NCBI RefSeq assembly: GCF_018595675.2
Contig: NZ_CP092333.1
Span: 706,001-770,000, forward strand
Direction: 5' to 3'
DNA length: 64,000 nt
Source of the DNA: Flavihumibacter fluvii
GTDB taxonomy: Bacteria > Bacteroidota > Bacteroidia > Chitinophagales > Chitinophagaceae
The translations under genes and the position numbers were made by a program. Shown here in pieces: positions 52,629 to 60,977 of the stretch. How positions within the stretch are numbered: the first letter of the stretch is position 1; every line of letters starts with the position of its first letter. A model generated the notes under the pieces. It was given only the letters and a program-made list of their open reading frames with translations, had not been told where the DNA came from and did no database searches.

Positions 52629-52654
52629 CATCATTAAGGTAATCCTTAATGATG
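52629..52654 (-). promoter_or_regulatory. Perfect inverted repeat directly before the histidine kinase ATG
   Basis: CATCATTAAGG (52629-52639) and CCTTAATGATG (52644-52654), 11 bp, 4-nt loop. In the mRNA this hairpin ends two bases before the start codon (52624-52626), so it would cover the ribosome-binding region. It may instead be an operator. Confidence 0.6.
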
Positions 52655-52719
52655 AAATTAACTGTTAGGGTGGTTGAACCGGATGACTACCCTCAACTGT
52701 TCAATTGATTACCGTCATG
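52653..52719 (-). promoter_or_regulatory. Crp/Fnr-like palindrome upstream of the kinase-regulator operon
   Basis: ATTGA-N6-TCATG (plus-strand reading, 52704-52719) is centred 55 bp from TAATTTCA (minus strand, 52653-52660), a weak -7 box. Presence here would make the regulator autoregulatory. Confidence 0.45.
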
Positions 52720-52728
52720 ACTGCAGGT

Positions 52729-53337
52729 TCAGTAGTCCATACTTTTTTCAAACCAGAGTTGTTTTGCATCATCTGTGGTCAGTAAGCTGTATTGCAGCTG
52801 GCGGGTCTTGCCGGTACGTTTGCTGCCCTTAAATAAGGGGAAGCGGTACATTAACACATTATTGCCGATCTGGTATTCATCATTACCCATACGGCCATCT
52901 GTTAAACCATCCTGCATGTTGAGGGAAGTGGTATTAAATGCTGTAAAGGATAATCCATTATTCACGGTGTAACCATGGATCAGGCTGGGAGATTTGTCGG
53001 AGCTGGTTTCCCACAGGACCATTTCGGGCCAGCTATCCCCATCAATATCGCCCAGGAGGACGTCGTGAAGTTTGCCGGTGATGGACAGCGTGATCGATTT
53101 GTTCTCCAGCTTTAACCCTTTTGGTGTGATGGTAATGGTATTGCCGGAATCCAGTCCGGGTGAGCTGATGGTAAAATTCAGGGCATTATAGATAAGGTTT
53201 TTCTGGAAGGGAACAGGTTTTTTCGGCAGTTCTTTTTTGCGGCCTGTTGACTTTTCCTGTGCTATTGCCGTACTAATACTAAAAACAGTCACGAGAGCCA
53301 CCAGGAGCAGGGAATAAACAGGTCTAATAAGGCGCAT
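52729..53337 (-). CDS. PliI-like periplasmic protein (possible lysozyme inhibitor)
   Basis: 202 residues with a Sec signal (cleavage near AIA-QEK). GDIDGDSWPEMVLWETSSDKS and the C-terminal GNDEYQIGNNVLMYRFPLFK with TGKTRQLQYSL follow the pattern of PliI, inhibitor of i-type lysozyme in Gram-negatives. The FG-GAP-like DIDGDSWPE may bind calcium. Assignment by pattern only; i-type inhibition is not shown. Divergent from the sialidase gene. Confidence 0.55.
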   Translation of the reverse strand: MRLIRPVYSLLLVALVTVFSISTAIAQEKSTGRKKELPKKPVPFQKNLIYNALNFTISSPGLDSGNTITITPKGLKLENKSITLSITGKLHDVLLGDIDGDSWPEMVLWETSSDKSPSLIHGYTVNNGLSFTAFNTTSLNMQDGLTDGRMGNDEYQIGNNVLMYRFPLFKGSKRTGKTRQLQYSLLTTDDAKQLWFEKSMDY

Positions 53338-53460
53338 GACGTAAAATTTTATGTAAAACGCTGGAACCGGCAGTATTTGTATATCACTGGAGTTTTTTTG
53401 CGGAGGTCGCAGATATACCTATCTTTTATTTAATTTTTAATTGTGTTTCAATCAATACAT

Positions 53461-54498
53461 ATGCAATACCTGGCCATAAGGTTGTTTGGTTTTTTGTTGT
53501 TTTGCTCTTTTACCAGCAATAATGCACCTATTAAGGAATTTATTTTTGGCAAGGACCCAGGTTTTGAGCAATGCCATGCGTCTACTGTGGTACACCTGAA
53601 AAATGGCCCCTTCCTGGCAGCCTGGTTCGGCGGTAAAGAAGAAAAAGCTGATGATGTGGGTATCTGGCTCTCCCGGCGGGTAAATGGCCATTGGGATGCG
53701 CCAAAGCGGGTGGCGAAATTGCGCAACAATGCCCATTGGAACCCCGTATTATTCCAATCCCCATCGGGCCGGATATTTTTATATTTCAAGGTAGGCAAGG
53801 AGATCCCCCAATGGGAAACCTGGGTGCAGACATCAGATGATGATGGTAAAACCTGGTCTGTTGCCAGGGAACTGGTGGCTGGTGACCATGGCGGCAGGGG
53901 GCCGGTGAAAAACAAGCCTATCGTATTGTCTGATGGCAGCTGGCTGGCCGGAGCTTCCCACGAAGAAAATGGTTTCCATGTTTTCCTGGATCGCAGCAAT
54001 GACCAGGGAAAAACCTGGAAGGCCACGCCCTACCTGGCGCTGGGTGATTCTGCATTGGTAAATGAATTGCTGATACAACCAACCCTGTGGGAGTCAGCAC
54101 CCGGACAGGTGCACATGTTATTGCGCAGCAGCATTGGCGTCATCTGCCGCAGTGATTCGAAAGACGGTGGAAAGACCTGGTCGCCCGTTTACAAAACCAG
54201 TTTACCTAACCCGAATAGTGGCATTGATGTGACAAAGCTTCCGGATGGCCGCCTGGTGCTGGCCTATAATCCGGATAATAAGAACTGGGGTTCCAGGGCG
54301 CCTTTGATCCTGGCGGTATCGGCAGATAACGGTCATACCTGGCCGCACCAACTGGTCATAGAAGAGGGTAAGGGGGAGGATGAATTTTCCTATCCGGCCA
54401 TTATCAGTTATGGCGATTCCATTGCCGTGACCTATACCTGGCAAAGAAGAAATGTCCGCTTTTGGAATGGAACTGTACATGATATCCTGCATAAATGA
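53461..54498 (+). CDS. Sialidase/BNR-repeat family secreted protein
   Basis: 345 residues from the ATG at 53461 (a GTG six codons earlier gives a poorer signal). Short signal LFGFLLFCSFTS, then a six-bladed propeller with four visible Asp-boxes: SDDDGKTWS, SNDQGKTWK, SKDGGKTWS and SADNGHTWP. CHASTVVHLKNGPFLAAWFGG is the BNR_2-type first blade. The family includes exo-alpha-sialidases, but many members act on other glycans; arginine-triad residues cannot be assigned. First of a five-gene run. Confidence 0.83.
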   Translation: MQYLAIRLFGFLLFCSFTSNNAPIKEFIFGKDPGFEQCHASTVVHLKNGPFLAAWFGGKEEKADDVGIWLSRRVNGHWDAPKRVAKLRNNAHWNPVLFQSPSGRIFLYFKVGKEIPQWETWVQTSDDDGKTWSVARELVAGDHGGRGPVKNKPIVLSDGSWLAGASHEENGFHVFLDRSNDQGKTWKATPYLALGDSALVNELLIQPTLWESAPGQVHMLLRSSIGVICRSDSKDGGKTWSPVYKTSLPNPNSGIDVTKLPDGRLVLAYNPDNKNWGSRAPLILAVSADNGHTWPHQLVIEEGKGEDEFSYPAIISYGDSIAVTYTWQRRNVRFWNGTVHDILHK

Positions 54499-54519
54499 TA
54501 TATTGGACAAAAAAGCCAC

Positions 54520-54951
54520 ATGACTGATACAATCGACCGCATTTTTGCTGCCCTGGAGCAGCTCATTCCGGTGTACATGGAAAATCCCCTCGATAGCAGT
54601 AAGGCCAATGGAAATGTGGCCGTGTGTATCATAGACGAAGAGGGCCGGGTGTATGGAAAGATCTTTGGTGATTATAAGCCAAAGGGACGGGAAACATTTG
54701 GTATTGCCTGGACCAAAGCGAGCCAGGTATGGCTGACCGGCATAAAGACCAGGGAATACGAACGCATGATCTTCACCAATGAAATACCTGAAGGTTCACA
54801 TGGGATCAGGACGCCCGAGCTGATCGGTTGGGAGGGTGGCCAGCCGCTGACACTTGCAGATGGCCGGAAATTATCGGTAGGATTCAGCGGGTTCAGGGGA
54901 ATTGTGGATATTGAGATCATGTTGAAAGCGTTAGAGGAAATTCAAAAATAA
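54520..54951 (+). CDS. GlcG/HbpS-type protein
   Basis: 143 residues. NVAVCIIDEEGRVYGKIFGDYKPKG, FGIAWTKASQVWLTGIKT and a glycine-rich C-terminal GFSGFRGIVDIEIMLKALEEI have the outline of the HbpS/GlcG (PF03928) fold. No signal. It follows the sialidase by 21 bp and precedes an aldo/keto reductase by 4 bp. Some members bind haem; binding residues are not visible here. Confidence 0.6.
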   Translation: MTDTIDRIFAALEQLIPVYMENPLDSSKANGNVAVCIIDEEGRVYGKIFGDYKPKGRETFGIAWTKASQVWLTGIKTREYERMIFTNEIPEGSHGIRTPELIGWEGGQPLTLADGRKLSVGFSGFRGIVDIEIMLKALEEIQK

Positions 54952-54955
54952 TGAT

Positions 54956-55954
54956 ATGGCATACAAAGCTGACCCAAACCGTTACCAGGGCATGGAATAC
55001 CGACGTTGTGGTAAAAGCGGATTAAAACTACCTGCAGTATCCCTGGGCCTGTGGCATAATTTCGGACATATTGATAGTTATAAGAATGCCCGTAAAATAT
55101 TGCGACTGGCATTTGACCAGGGCATCACGCATTTTGACCTGGCCAATAATTATGGCCCACCGCCGGGATCAGCCGAAGAAAATTTCGGTAGGATCTACAG
55201 GGATGATTTTAAGCAATTCCGGGATGAGTTGATCATATCGACGAAAGCCGGATGGGGTATGTGGCCTGGTCCCTATGGCGACTGGGGCTCAAAAAAATAT
55301 TTAGTGGCCAGCCTGGACCAGAGCCTGAAAAGGATGGGACTGGATTATGTAGATATCTTTTACCATCACCGGCCCGATCCGGATACGCCATTGGAAGAAA
55401 CCATGGGTACACTTGACCTGATGGTTCGCCAGGGCAAGGCCTTGTATGTGGGGATATCCAGTTACCAACCGGCAGAAGCAGCCAGGGCCATTGAGATTTT
55501 GCGGGGGCTTGGTACGCCCTGCCTGATCCACCAACCGAAGTATTCAATGTTTGACCGGTGGGTGGAGGATGGCCTGCTGGATGTGCTGGGTGAACAGGGT
55601 ATAGGTTGCATACCATTCTCACCGCTGGCGCAGGGAATCCTCACCAACAAATACCTGAATGGAATACCAAAGGAATCAAGGGCGGCAAGTCATCGGGGCA
55701 ATGGCGCCATCGAAGAAGACATGGTGTCAGCAGAAAAGATCGATAAAGTGCGGCAGCTCAATGAACTGGCAAAGGAACGCGGGCAGCAACTCGCACATAT
55801 GGCATTGGCCTGGATCCTGAAAGACCCAAGGATTACCTCTGTGCTTATTGGGGTAAGCCGGCCAGAGCAAGTGACCGATTCATTGGAGTGTTTGAAGAAT
55901 TATCATTTCTCAGAAGAGGAATTAGAGCGGATTGAAAGGATACTGGCGTCATAA
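54956..55954 (+). CDS. Aldo/keto reductase, YghZ/Gpr (L-glyceraldehyde-3-phosphate reductase) type
   Basis: 332 residues. MEYRRCGKSGLKLPAVSLGLWHNFG at the start, HFDLANNYGPPPGSAEENFGRI (Asp, Tyr of the tetrad), IISTKAGWGMWPGPYGDWGSKKYL (Lys), DIFYHHRPDPDTPLEET (His) and ITSVLIGVSRPEQV are the YghZ signature. Detoxifies L-glyceraldehyde-3-phosphate and methylglyoxal in E. coli. Confidence 0.93.
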   Translation: MAYKADPNRYQGMEYRRCGKSGLKLPAVSLGLWHNFGHIDSYKNARKILRLAFDQGITHFDLANNYGPPPGSAEENFGRIYRDDFKQFRDELIISTKAGWGMWPGPYGDWGSKKYLVASLDQSLKRMGLDYVDIFYHHRPDPDTPLEETMGTLDLMVRQGKALYVGISSYQPAEAARAIEILRGLGTPCLIHQPKYSMFDRWVEDGLLDVLGEQGIGCIPFSPLAQGILTNKYLNGIPKESRAASHRGNGAIEEDMVSAEKIDKVRQLNELAKERGQQLAHMALAWILKDPRITSVLIGVSRPEQVTDSLECLKNYHFSEEELERIERILAS

Positions 55955-55957
55955 TGC

Positions 55958-57151
55958 ATGCGTAATACTATATTCATATTGTTTCAGTTGGTGAGTATGC
56001 AATTACCGGCCCAATGGGTACAACGATCGGAATATTTCAATAAGCCATTGGGCTGGATTAAAGTATACAATTGGAAGGGCGCAACAAAGCCTTTACAGAT
56101 TGATCACCGGAATTATTCCATTGCCCAGTTGTCTGTTTGTGATTCATTTGCCAACTGGATACAATTGAGTTACCTGCCAACAGGTGCACTGGGTGATGTA
56201 AGAAAAGCTGCATCAGATAAACTGACCAACTATAACCAGAACACCAAATCACTGCCACAGAGTTATGGGGCTTATGCAAAGATCTATTTAGACCTTAAGA
56301 AAGGTCCGGATGGTAAACTAGTACCTTATGATAATACGGGATACCAGTGGAATATCATGGCCAATGCTAAACTGGGAGATTGTATTAACGTGATCTCCAC
56401 ACCGGAGCAGTATTATTTTTTTATCCCCCGGTATTCGGATGCTGAACTGGCCGGAAATGAATTTGCAATAGCAGCGCAAAAAAAGCTGGACCTGTCACAG
56501 CATCCCATGATCAAAAAATATACCTGGTATTTCCAGCCCAAGGGCATCCTGACGGATAGCAGGATGGTCGTGCTGCTTTGCAGGAACAATGAATTGCCTT
56601 ATGTTCAGATCACTAAAGGTGAATACATTGAACAAATGTCGGCAGCTGTAGAAAGGAAGTTTAACTCGGAGAAGGAGTATGCCTTGAAAGGCTGGCCGGA
56701 GGGAAATGCCCGCAATGTTGCGTTGAAGGCAGCAGATGAAAATTACCGGAAGCGTACGGCCATGCTCAATAAGCAAAGGGAAAAATACAAGGACAGGATG
56801 CAGGAAAAGGCGAGTGTATTTACTGAGCAGCCTTCTGAATTAGTAGAACAATACGAAGATCTTTTTGAAGGGAATAACCAGCGGGACCGGGTAGTGCCGG
56901 TGTATAAATTTGATCCGGTGAAAGTGGCGCTTTGCCAGAAGGACCAGCCGCAATGGATCGCCATTTTCTGGTATATCGTGCCGGGCTATGACCAGGATCC
57001 ATCCAACAATAATTATGAGTATGCTGCAGTAAAAGTTATGCATGAATCCATATTGCAACACTTCAATTTCGATTATGCCTATAATTTTTTCTTTGACCCG
57101 GAAAAGGTAAAAGGGCAAGCGTACAAACCATTGCCTGGTAGTAAATATTAA
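55958..57151 (+). CDS. Secreted protein of unknown function
   Basis: 397 residues with a short signal (TIFILFQLVSMQLPAQ). The mature chain has an N-terminal globular part (STPEQYYFFIPRYSDAELAGNEF), a central charged helix (YRKRTAMLNKQREKYKDRMQEKASVF) and a C-terminal beta region ending near PLPGSKY. No family recognised. Same strand and 3 bp after the aldo/keto reductase, so co-transcribed. Confidence 0.6.
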   Translation: MRNTIFILFQLVSMQLPAQWVQRSEYFNKPLGWIKVYNWKGATKPLQIDHRNYSIAQLSVCDSFANWIQLSYLPTGALGDVRKAASDKLTNYNQNTKSLPQSYGAYAKIYLDLKKGPDGKLVPYDNTGYQWNIMANAKLGDCINVISTPEQYYFFIPRYSDAELAGNEFAIAAQKKLDLSQHPMIKKYTWYFQPKGILTDSRMVVLLCRNNELPYVQITKGEYIEQMSAAVERKFNSEKEYALKGWPEGNARNVALKAADENYRKRTAMLNKQREKYKDRMQEKASVFTEQPSELVEQYEDLFEGNNQRDRVVPVYKFDPVKVALCQKDQPQWIAIFWYIVPGYDQDPSNNNYEYAAVKVMHESILQHFNFDYAYNFFFDPEKVKGQAYKPLPGSKY

Positions 57152-57214
57152 AGTGTATTTTGGTGGCAAGGTTATTGAATATAGCCCTGCAAAACATCCC
57201 TAAAGCCAAACTGC

Positions 57215-58387
57215 ATGGAACCTATCCGACTGCCTTTTTACCTGAAACTGACGGTTATTCTTTTTATGCTGGGGCTCATCATCCTGCTCATCATACTTGG
57301 GCAGGAAATCCTGGTACCGATCTGTTTTTCCATATTGTTGGCTATGCTGATCTTACCAGCTGTGAATTATTTGCAGCGGAAGAAATGCGGCGGCGTTATT
57401 TCTATCGCCATCCCGCTGTTATTGTCCATTATCGGGATCTCGGCGGTAGTGTATTTTTTATCCAACCAGATCGGCGATTTCCTGGATGATATCCCAACCA
57501 TCAAAAAGCAGTTGAGTGAACACTATATCACTTTGCAAAAATGGGTACGGACCAACTTCAATGTGAGTATCCGGGACCAGAATAAATTTGTAACAAAGGC
57601 AACGGAGAAAATGGGTGAATCGGGCATGGCATTGGGACAGACTTTTTTCTCGGCCACTAAAATATTGTTCGTCGCTTTCCTTTTACCCGTTTATACCTTT
57701 CTGATCCTGTACTACCGGGTGATGATCAAGAATTTTTTATTGCATGTATTTGGAAAGGAATATGAAACAAAAGTGTATGGCGTGTTACAGGAATCGAAGA
57801 GCATCGTCCAGCAATATATGGTAGGATTGATGATCGAACTGGCCATTGTTGCAGCGATCAATATGGCGGGCTTTTTTATGATTGGTATCAAGTATGCGAT
57901 ATTCCTGGCCGTGTTTGCGGCGATATTGAATATGATCCCCTATATCGGGATGATCATCGCCACGGTATTTTGTATGGCGGTGACGCTCACCAGTTCGCAT
58001 TTCCTGGCCGACGTATTGTGGGTTGGTGGGATATTGGTACTGGTGCAGTTTATCGATAACAATATCATCATGCCGAAAGTGGTGAGCAATAAAGTAAAGA
58101 TCAATGCCCTGATCTCGATTATAGGGGTGTTGATCGGCGGTACCATCGCAGGTGTTTCCGGCATGTTCCTTTCGATACCGGGCATTGCCATCCTGAAAGC
58201 TATATTTGAAAGGGTAGAAGGACTGGAGCCCTGGGGTATGCTTTTGGGGGATGATATCACTGGTACCAACCAGCAATCTTTACGGGCCAGGTGGATGCAG
58301 TTGTGGAAGAAAGACCCCGCAGCCTTTACCCTGGAAATACCGGAGGACAATGCGGCAGACAATTCTTCCATCGCCCCACCAAGATAA
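57215..58387 (+). CDS. AI-2E family transporter (TqsA/YdiK type)
   Basis: 390 residues, eight TM helices with a long soluble loop between helices 3 and 4 (VRTNFNVSIRDQNKFVTKATEKMG). Family motifs AAILNMIPYIGMIIATVF, VGGILVLVQFIDNNIIMPKVVSNKVKINALISIIGVLIGG (split here over two helices) and GMFLSIPGIAILKAIFE are clear. Members move AI-2 or, in others, sodium/proton; substrate open. Confidence 0.88.
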   Translation: MEPIRLPFYLKLTVILFMLGLIILLIILGQEILVPICFSILLAMLILPAVNYLQRKKCGGVISIAIPLLLSIIGISAVVYFLSNQIGDFLDDIPTIKKQLSEHYITLQKWVRTNFNVSIRDQNKFVTKATEKMGESGMALGQTFFSATKILFVAFLLPVYTFLILYYRVMIKNFLLHVFGKEYETKVYGVLQESKSIVQQYMVGLMIELAIVAAINMAGFFMIGIKYAIFLAVFAAILNMIPYIGMIIATVFCMAVTLTSSHFLADVLWVGGILVLVQFIDNNIIMPKVVSNKVKINALISIIGVLIGGTIAGVSGMFLSIPGIAILKAIFERVEGLEPWGMLLGDDITGTNQQSLRARWMQLWKKDPAAFTLEIPEDNAADNSSIAPPR

Positions 58388-58423
58388 TTTTATGGTGTAC
58401 CTGTATCAAATCCAAACAAATAT

Positions 58424-58508
58424 TGTTCGTTTTCGGACAGTTTAGTCCGGGTGGAAAATCGTAACTAGTTCATAATCAATATACTGAGAATATGGCTTGA
58501 TTCTTATT
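58424..58508 (+). promoter_or_regulatory. Inverted repeat and weak -24/-12-like element before the permease
   Basis: TGTTCG-TTTT-CGGACA (58424-58439, one mismatched pair) followed by a further TAGTCCGG half, and TGGCTTG-N4-TTATT (58493-58508), which keeps the TGGC of a sigma-54 -24 element but not the -12 GC. The predicted start would leave a leader of about five bases, so it is uncertain. Confidence 0.3.
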
Positions 58509-58522
58509 TCTATTCCCGTACT

Positions 58523-60904
58523 ATGCTATTGAACTACATTAAAATTGCCTGGCGCAATATCGTAAAAAGTAAAGCTTACAGTGCGATCAATATAGGCGGA
58601 CTGGCACTTGGAATGGCCGTAACCATCTTAATTGGTTTATGGATCTGGGATGAATTATCCTATGATAAATACCACCAGCATTATGACCGGATTGTACGGG
58701 TGATGCAGCACCAGAGTTTCAATGGGGAAATAGGCAGTCAATTTTCCAATCCGGCTGTACTGGCGCAGGAGATTCGTAATAAGTACCCCAGTGATTTCAG
58801 GTACGTATTACAATCGTCGTGGAATTTCCAGCATACCCTGGCATTAGGACAGAAGAAATTATTGAAATCGGGTTCTTTTATTGAGCCGGAAATTACCGAG
58901 TTATTGTCTTTGAAAATGCTGAAAGGCACGCGGGGCGGATTAAAAGAACCATATTCCATCCTTTTGTCGGAATCGGTGGCCAGGGCCTTTTTCGGTGATG
59001 AGAACCCATTAGACAAGACCCTGAAGTTAGACAATAAGGCAGACCTGAAAGTGACCGGGGTTTATGAAGACCTGCCGTATAATACCAGTTTCAGGGAGCT
59101 CACCTATATTATGCCCTGGGAATTATACCTGGTCCAGAATCCATGGATAAAAGCCATGGAGAATCCATGGGGAAGTAATTTCACACAGACCTTTGCTTTG
59201 ATGGCAGATAATGCTGATATTGACCTGGTGTCCAGGAAAATTCATGATGTGAAATTAAAAGCATCGGGCCCGCGTGAAGCCAGGTTTAAGCCCGTCATCT
59301 TTTTACATCCGATGAAGAAATGGCATTTATATGCTGATTTTAAAAACGGGATCAATACCGGCGGCCGGATACAATATGTTTGGTTGTTTGGTATTATTGG
59401 GATGTTTGTGTTATTGCTGGCCTGCATCAATTTCATGAACCTGAGTACAGCGCGTTCAGAGAAGCGGGCGCGTGAAGTAGGCGTACGAAAGGCGATAGGA
59501 TCTGCGCGCAGCCAATTGATCGCACAGTTTTTCAGCGAATCATTCTTAGTGGTATTCCTGGCTTTTGTTTTCTCGATCATTATTGTATTGTTGTTATTGC
59601 CGGCCTTCAACCAACTGGCTGATAAAAAATTATCGGTATTATGGATGAACCCCATATTCTGGCTGATGGGATTATTGGTTTGTTTGTTTACGGGCCTGAT
59701 CGCGGGAAGCTATCCGGCGTTGTACCTGTCCTCCTTCCAGCCGGTAAAAGTGTTGAAGGGAACCTTCAGGGTGGGCCGTTTTGCAGCAATGCCCAGGAAG
59801 GTTTTGGTGGTGTTACAGTTTTCCGTATCTGTGATATTGATCATCGGGACCATCGTGGTATACCAGCAAATACAGCACGCTAAAAACAGGCCTGTGGGAT
59901 ACAATAAAGAGAGCATGGTATTTACAACAGTGAATGATGAGATCCACAAAAAATTTGATGCCATCAGGAATGAATTGAAAAACAATGGAACGATTATAGA
60001 GATGGCAGAGTCTGGCAGTCCGGCTACCGAAGTCTGGAATTCCAATGGCGGTTTCAACTGGGAAGGCAAGGACCCGAACCAGTCGGTGAATTTCCCCAAC
60101 AATGCGGTGTCTTATGATTTCGGAAAAGTATTGGGTTGGCAGATCAAGGAAGGCCGTGATTTTTCGCGTGATTTTGCAACCGATTCAAGTGCATTTATCC
60201 TGAACGAATCGGCGGTAAAATTCATTGGACTGAAAGATCCGGTAGGTAAGGTTATTCAATGGAATGATAAGCCCTACACCATTATCGGGATTGTAAAAGA
60301 CATGCTGGTAGAGTCGCCGTATGAACCCATCAAGGCTTCGTTATGGCATTTGTCTTCAGAGGTAGAGAATGTCATCACCCTTAAAATAAACCCGAAATTA
60401 TCAGCAGCTGCTGCATTGGCGAAGATTGATAAAACATTTTCAACGTATGATCCGGCAACATCCTTTGAGTTCAATTTTGTAGATGAAGAGTTTGCCAAGA
60501 AATTCGGGGAAGAAGAAAGAATTGGAAAGCTGGCCAGTTGCTTCGCCATTTTGGCTGTATTGATCTCCTGCCTGGGGTTATTTGGGTTAGCTTCTTTTGT
60601 AGCTGAACAACGCACGAAAGAGATCGGTGTGCGCAAGGTATTAGGGGCAAGTGTGGCCAATTTATGGCAGATGTTGTCGAAGGACTTTGTTTTCCTGGTA
60701 CTCATTGCCTGCGTGATTGCTGTGCCTGTTGCCTGGTTTGGTATGCACCAATGGTTACAGAAATACGATTACCAGACGCCCATCCGTTGGTGGGTATTTG
60801 GTTCGGCCATATCCGGTGCATTGCTGATCACTTTGCTGACAGTAAGTTTCCAGGCAGTGAAAGCGGCACTGGCCAATCCGATCAAAAGTTTACGGACGGA
60901 ATAA
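58523..60904 (+). CDS. MacB/FtsX-type ABC transporter permease
   Basis: 793 residues, eight TM helices in two FtsX blocks: first (IKIAWRNIVKSKAYSAINIGGLALGMAVTILIGLW; block near 290-430 with EKRAREVGVRKAIGSARSQLIAQFFSES), second near 430-450 and 670-790 (EQRTKEIGVRKVLGASVANLWQMLSKDFVFL). Two MacB-like periplasmic domains lie between. No ATP-binding gene is adjacent, as is usual for this expanded group in Bacteroidota. Confidence 0.92.
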   Translation: MLLNYIKIAWRNIVKSKAYSAINIGGLALGMAVTILIGLWIWDELSYDKYHQHYDRIVRVMQHQSFNGEIGSQFSNPAVLAQEIRNKYPSDFRYVLQSSWNFQHTLALGQKKLLKSGSFIEPEITELLSLKMLKGTRGGLKEPYSILLSESVARAFFGDENPLDKTLKLDNKADLKVTGVYEDLPYNTSFRELTYIMPWELYLVQNPWIKAMENPWGSNFTQTFALMADNADIDLVSRKIHDVKLKASGPREARFKPVIFLHPMKKWHLYADFKNGINTGGRIQYVWLFGIIGMFVLLLACINFMNLSTARSEKRAREVGVRKAIGSARSQLIAQFFSESFLVVFLAFVFSIIIVLLLLPAFNQLADKKLSVLWMNPIFWLMGLLVCLFTGLIAGSYPALYLSSFQPVKVLKGTFRVGRFAAMPRKVLVVLQFSVSVILIIGTIVVYQQIQHAKNRPVGYNKESMVFTTVNDEIHKKFDAIRNELKNNGTIIEMAESGSPATEVWNSNGGFNWEGKDPNQSVNFPNNAVSYDFGKVLGWQIKEGRDFSRDFATDSSAFILNESAVKFIGLKDPVGKVIQWNDKPYTIIGIVKDMLVESPYEPIKASLWHLSSEVENVITLKINPKLSAAAALAKIDKTFSTYDPATSFEFNFVDEEFAKKFGEEERIGKLASCFAILAVLISCLGLFGLASFVAEQRTKEIGVRKVLGASVANLWQMLSKDFVFLVLIACVIAVPVAWFGMHQWLQKYDYQTPIRWWVFGSAISGALLITLLTVSFQAVKAALANPIKSLRTE

Positions 60905-60936
60905 GATAGTTGATATAGGAAGTATGGTGAAATAAG

Positions 60937-60965
60937 GCGGCCCATCATTTGATGGGCCGCTTTTT
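60937..60965 (+). terminator. Terminator between convergent permease and sulfatase genes
   Basis: GCGGCCCATCA (60937-60947) and TGATGGGCCGC (60950-60960) form an 11-bp stem with a 2-nt loop, followed by TTTTT on the plus strand; the minus-strand tail is poor in T. Confidence 0.88.
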
Positions 60966-60977
60966 GTTTTGAATGAT

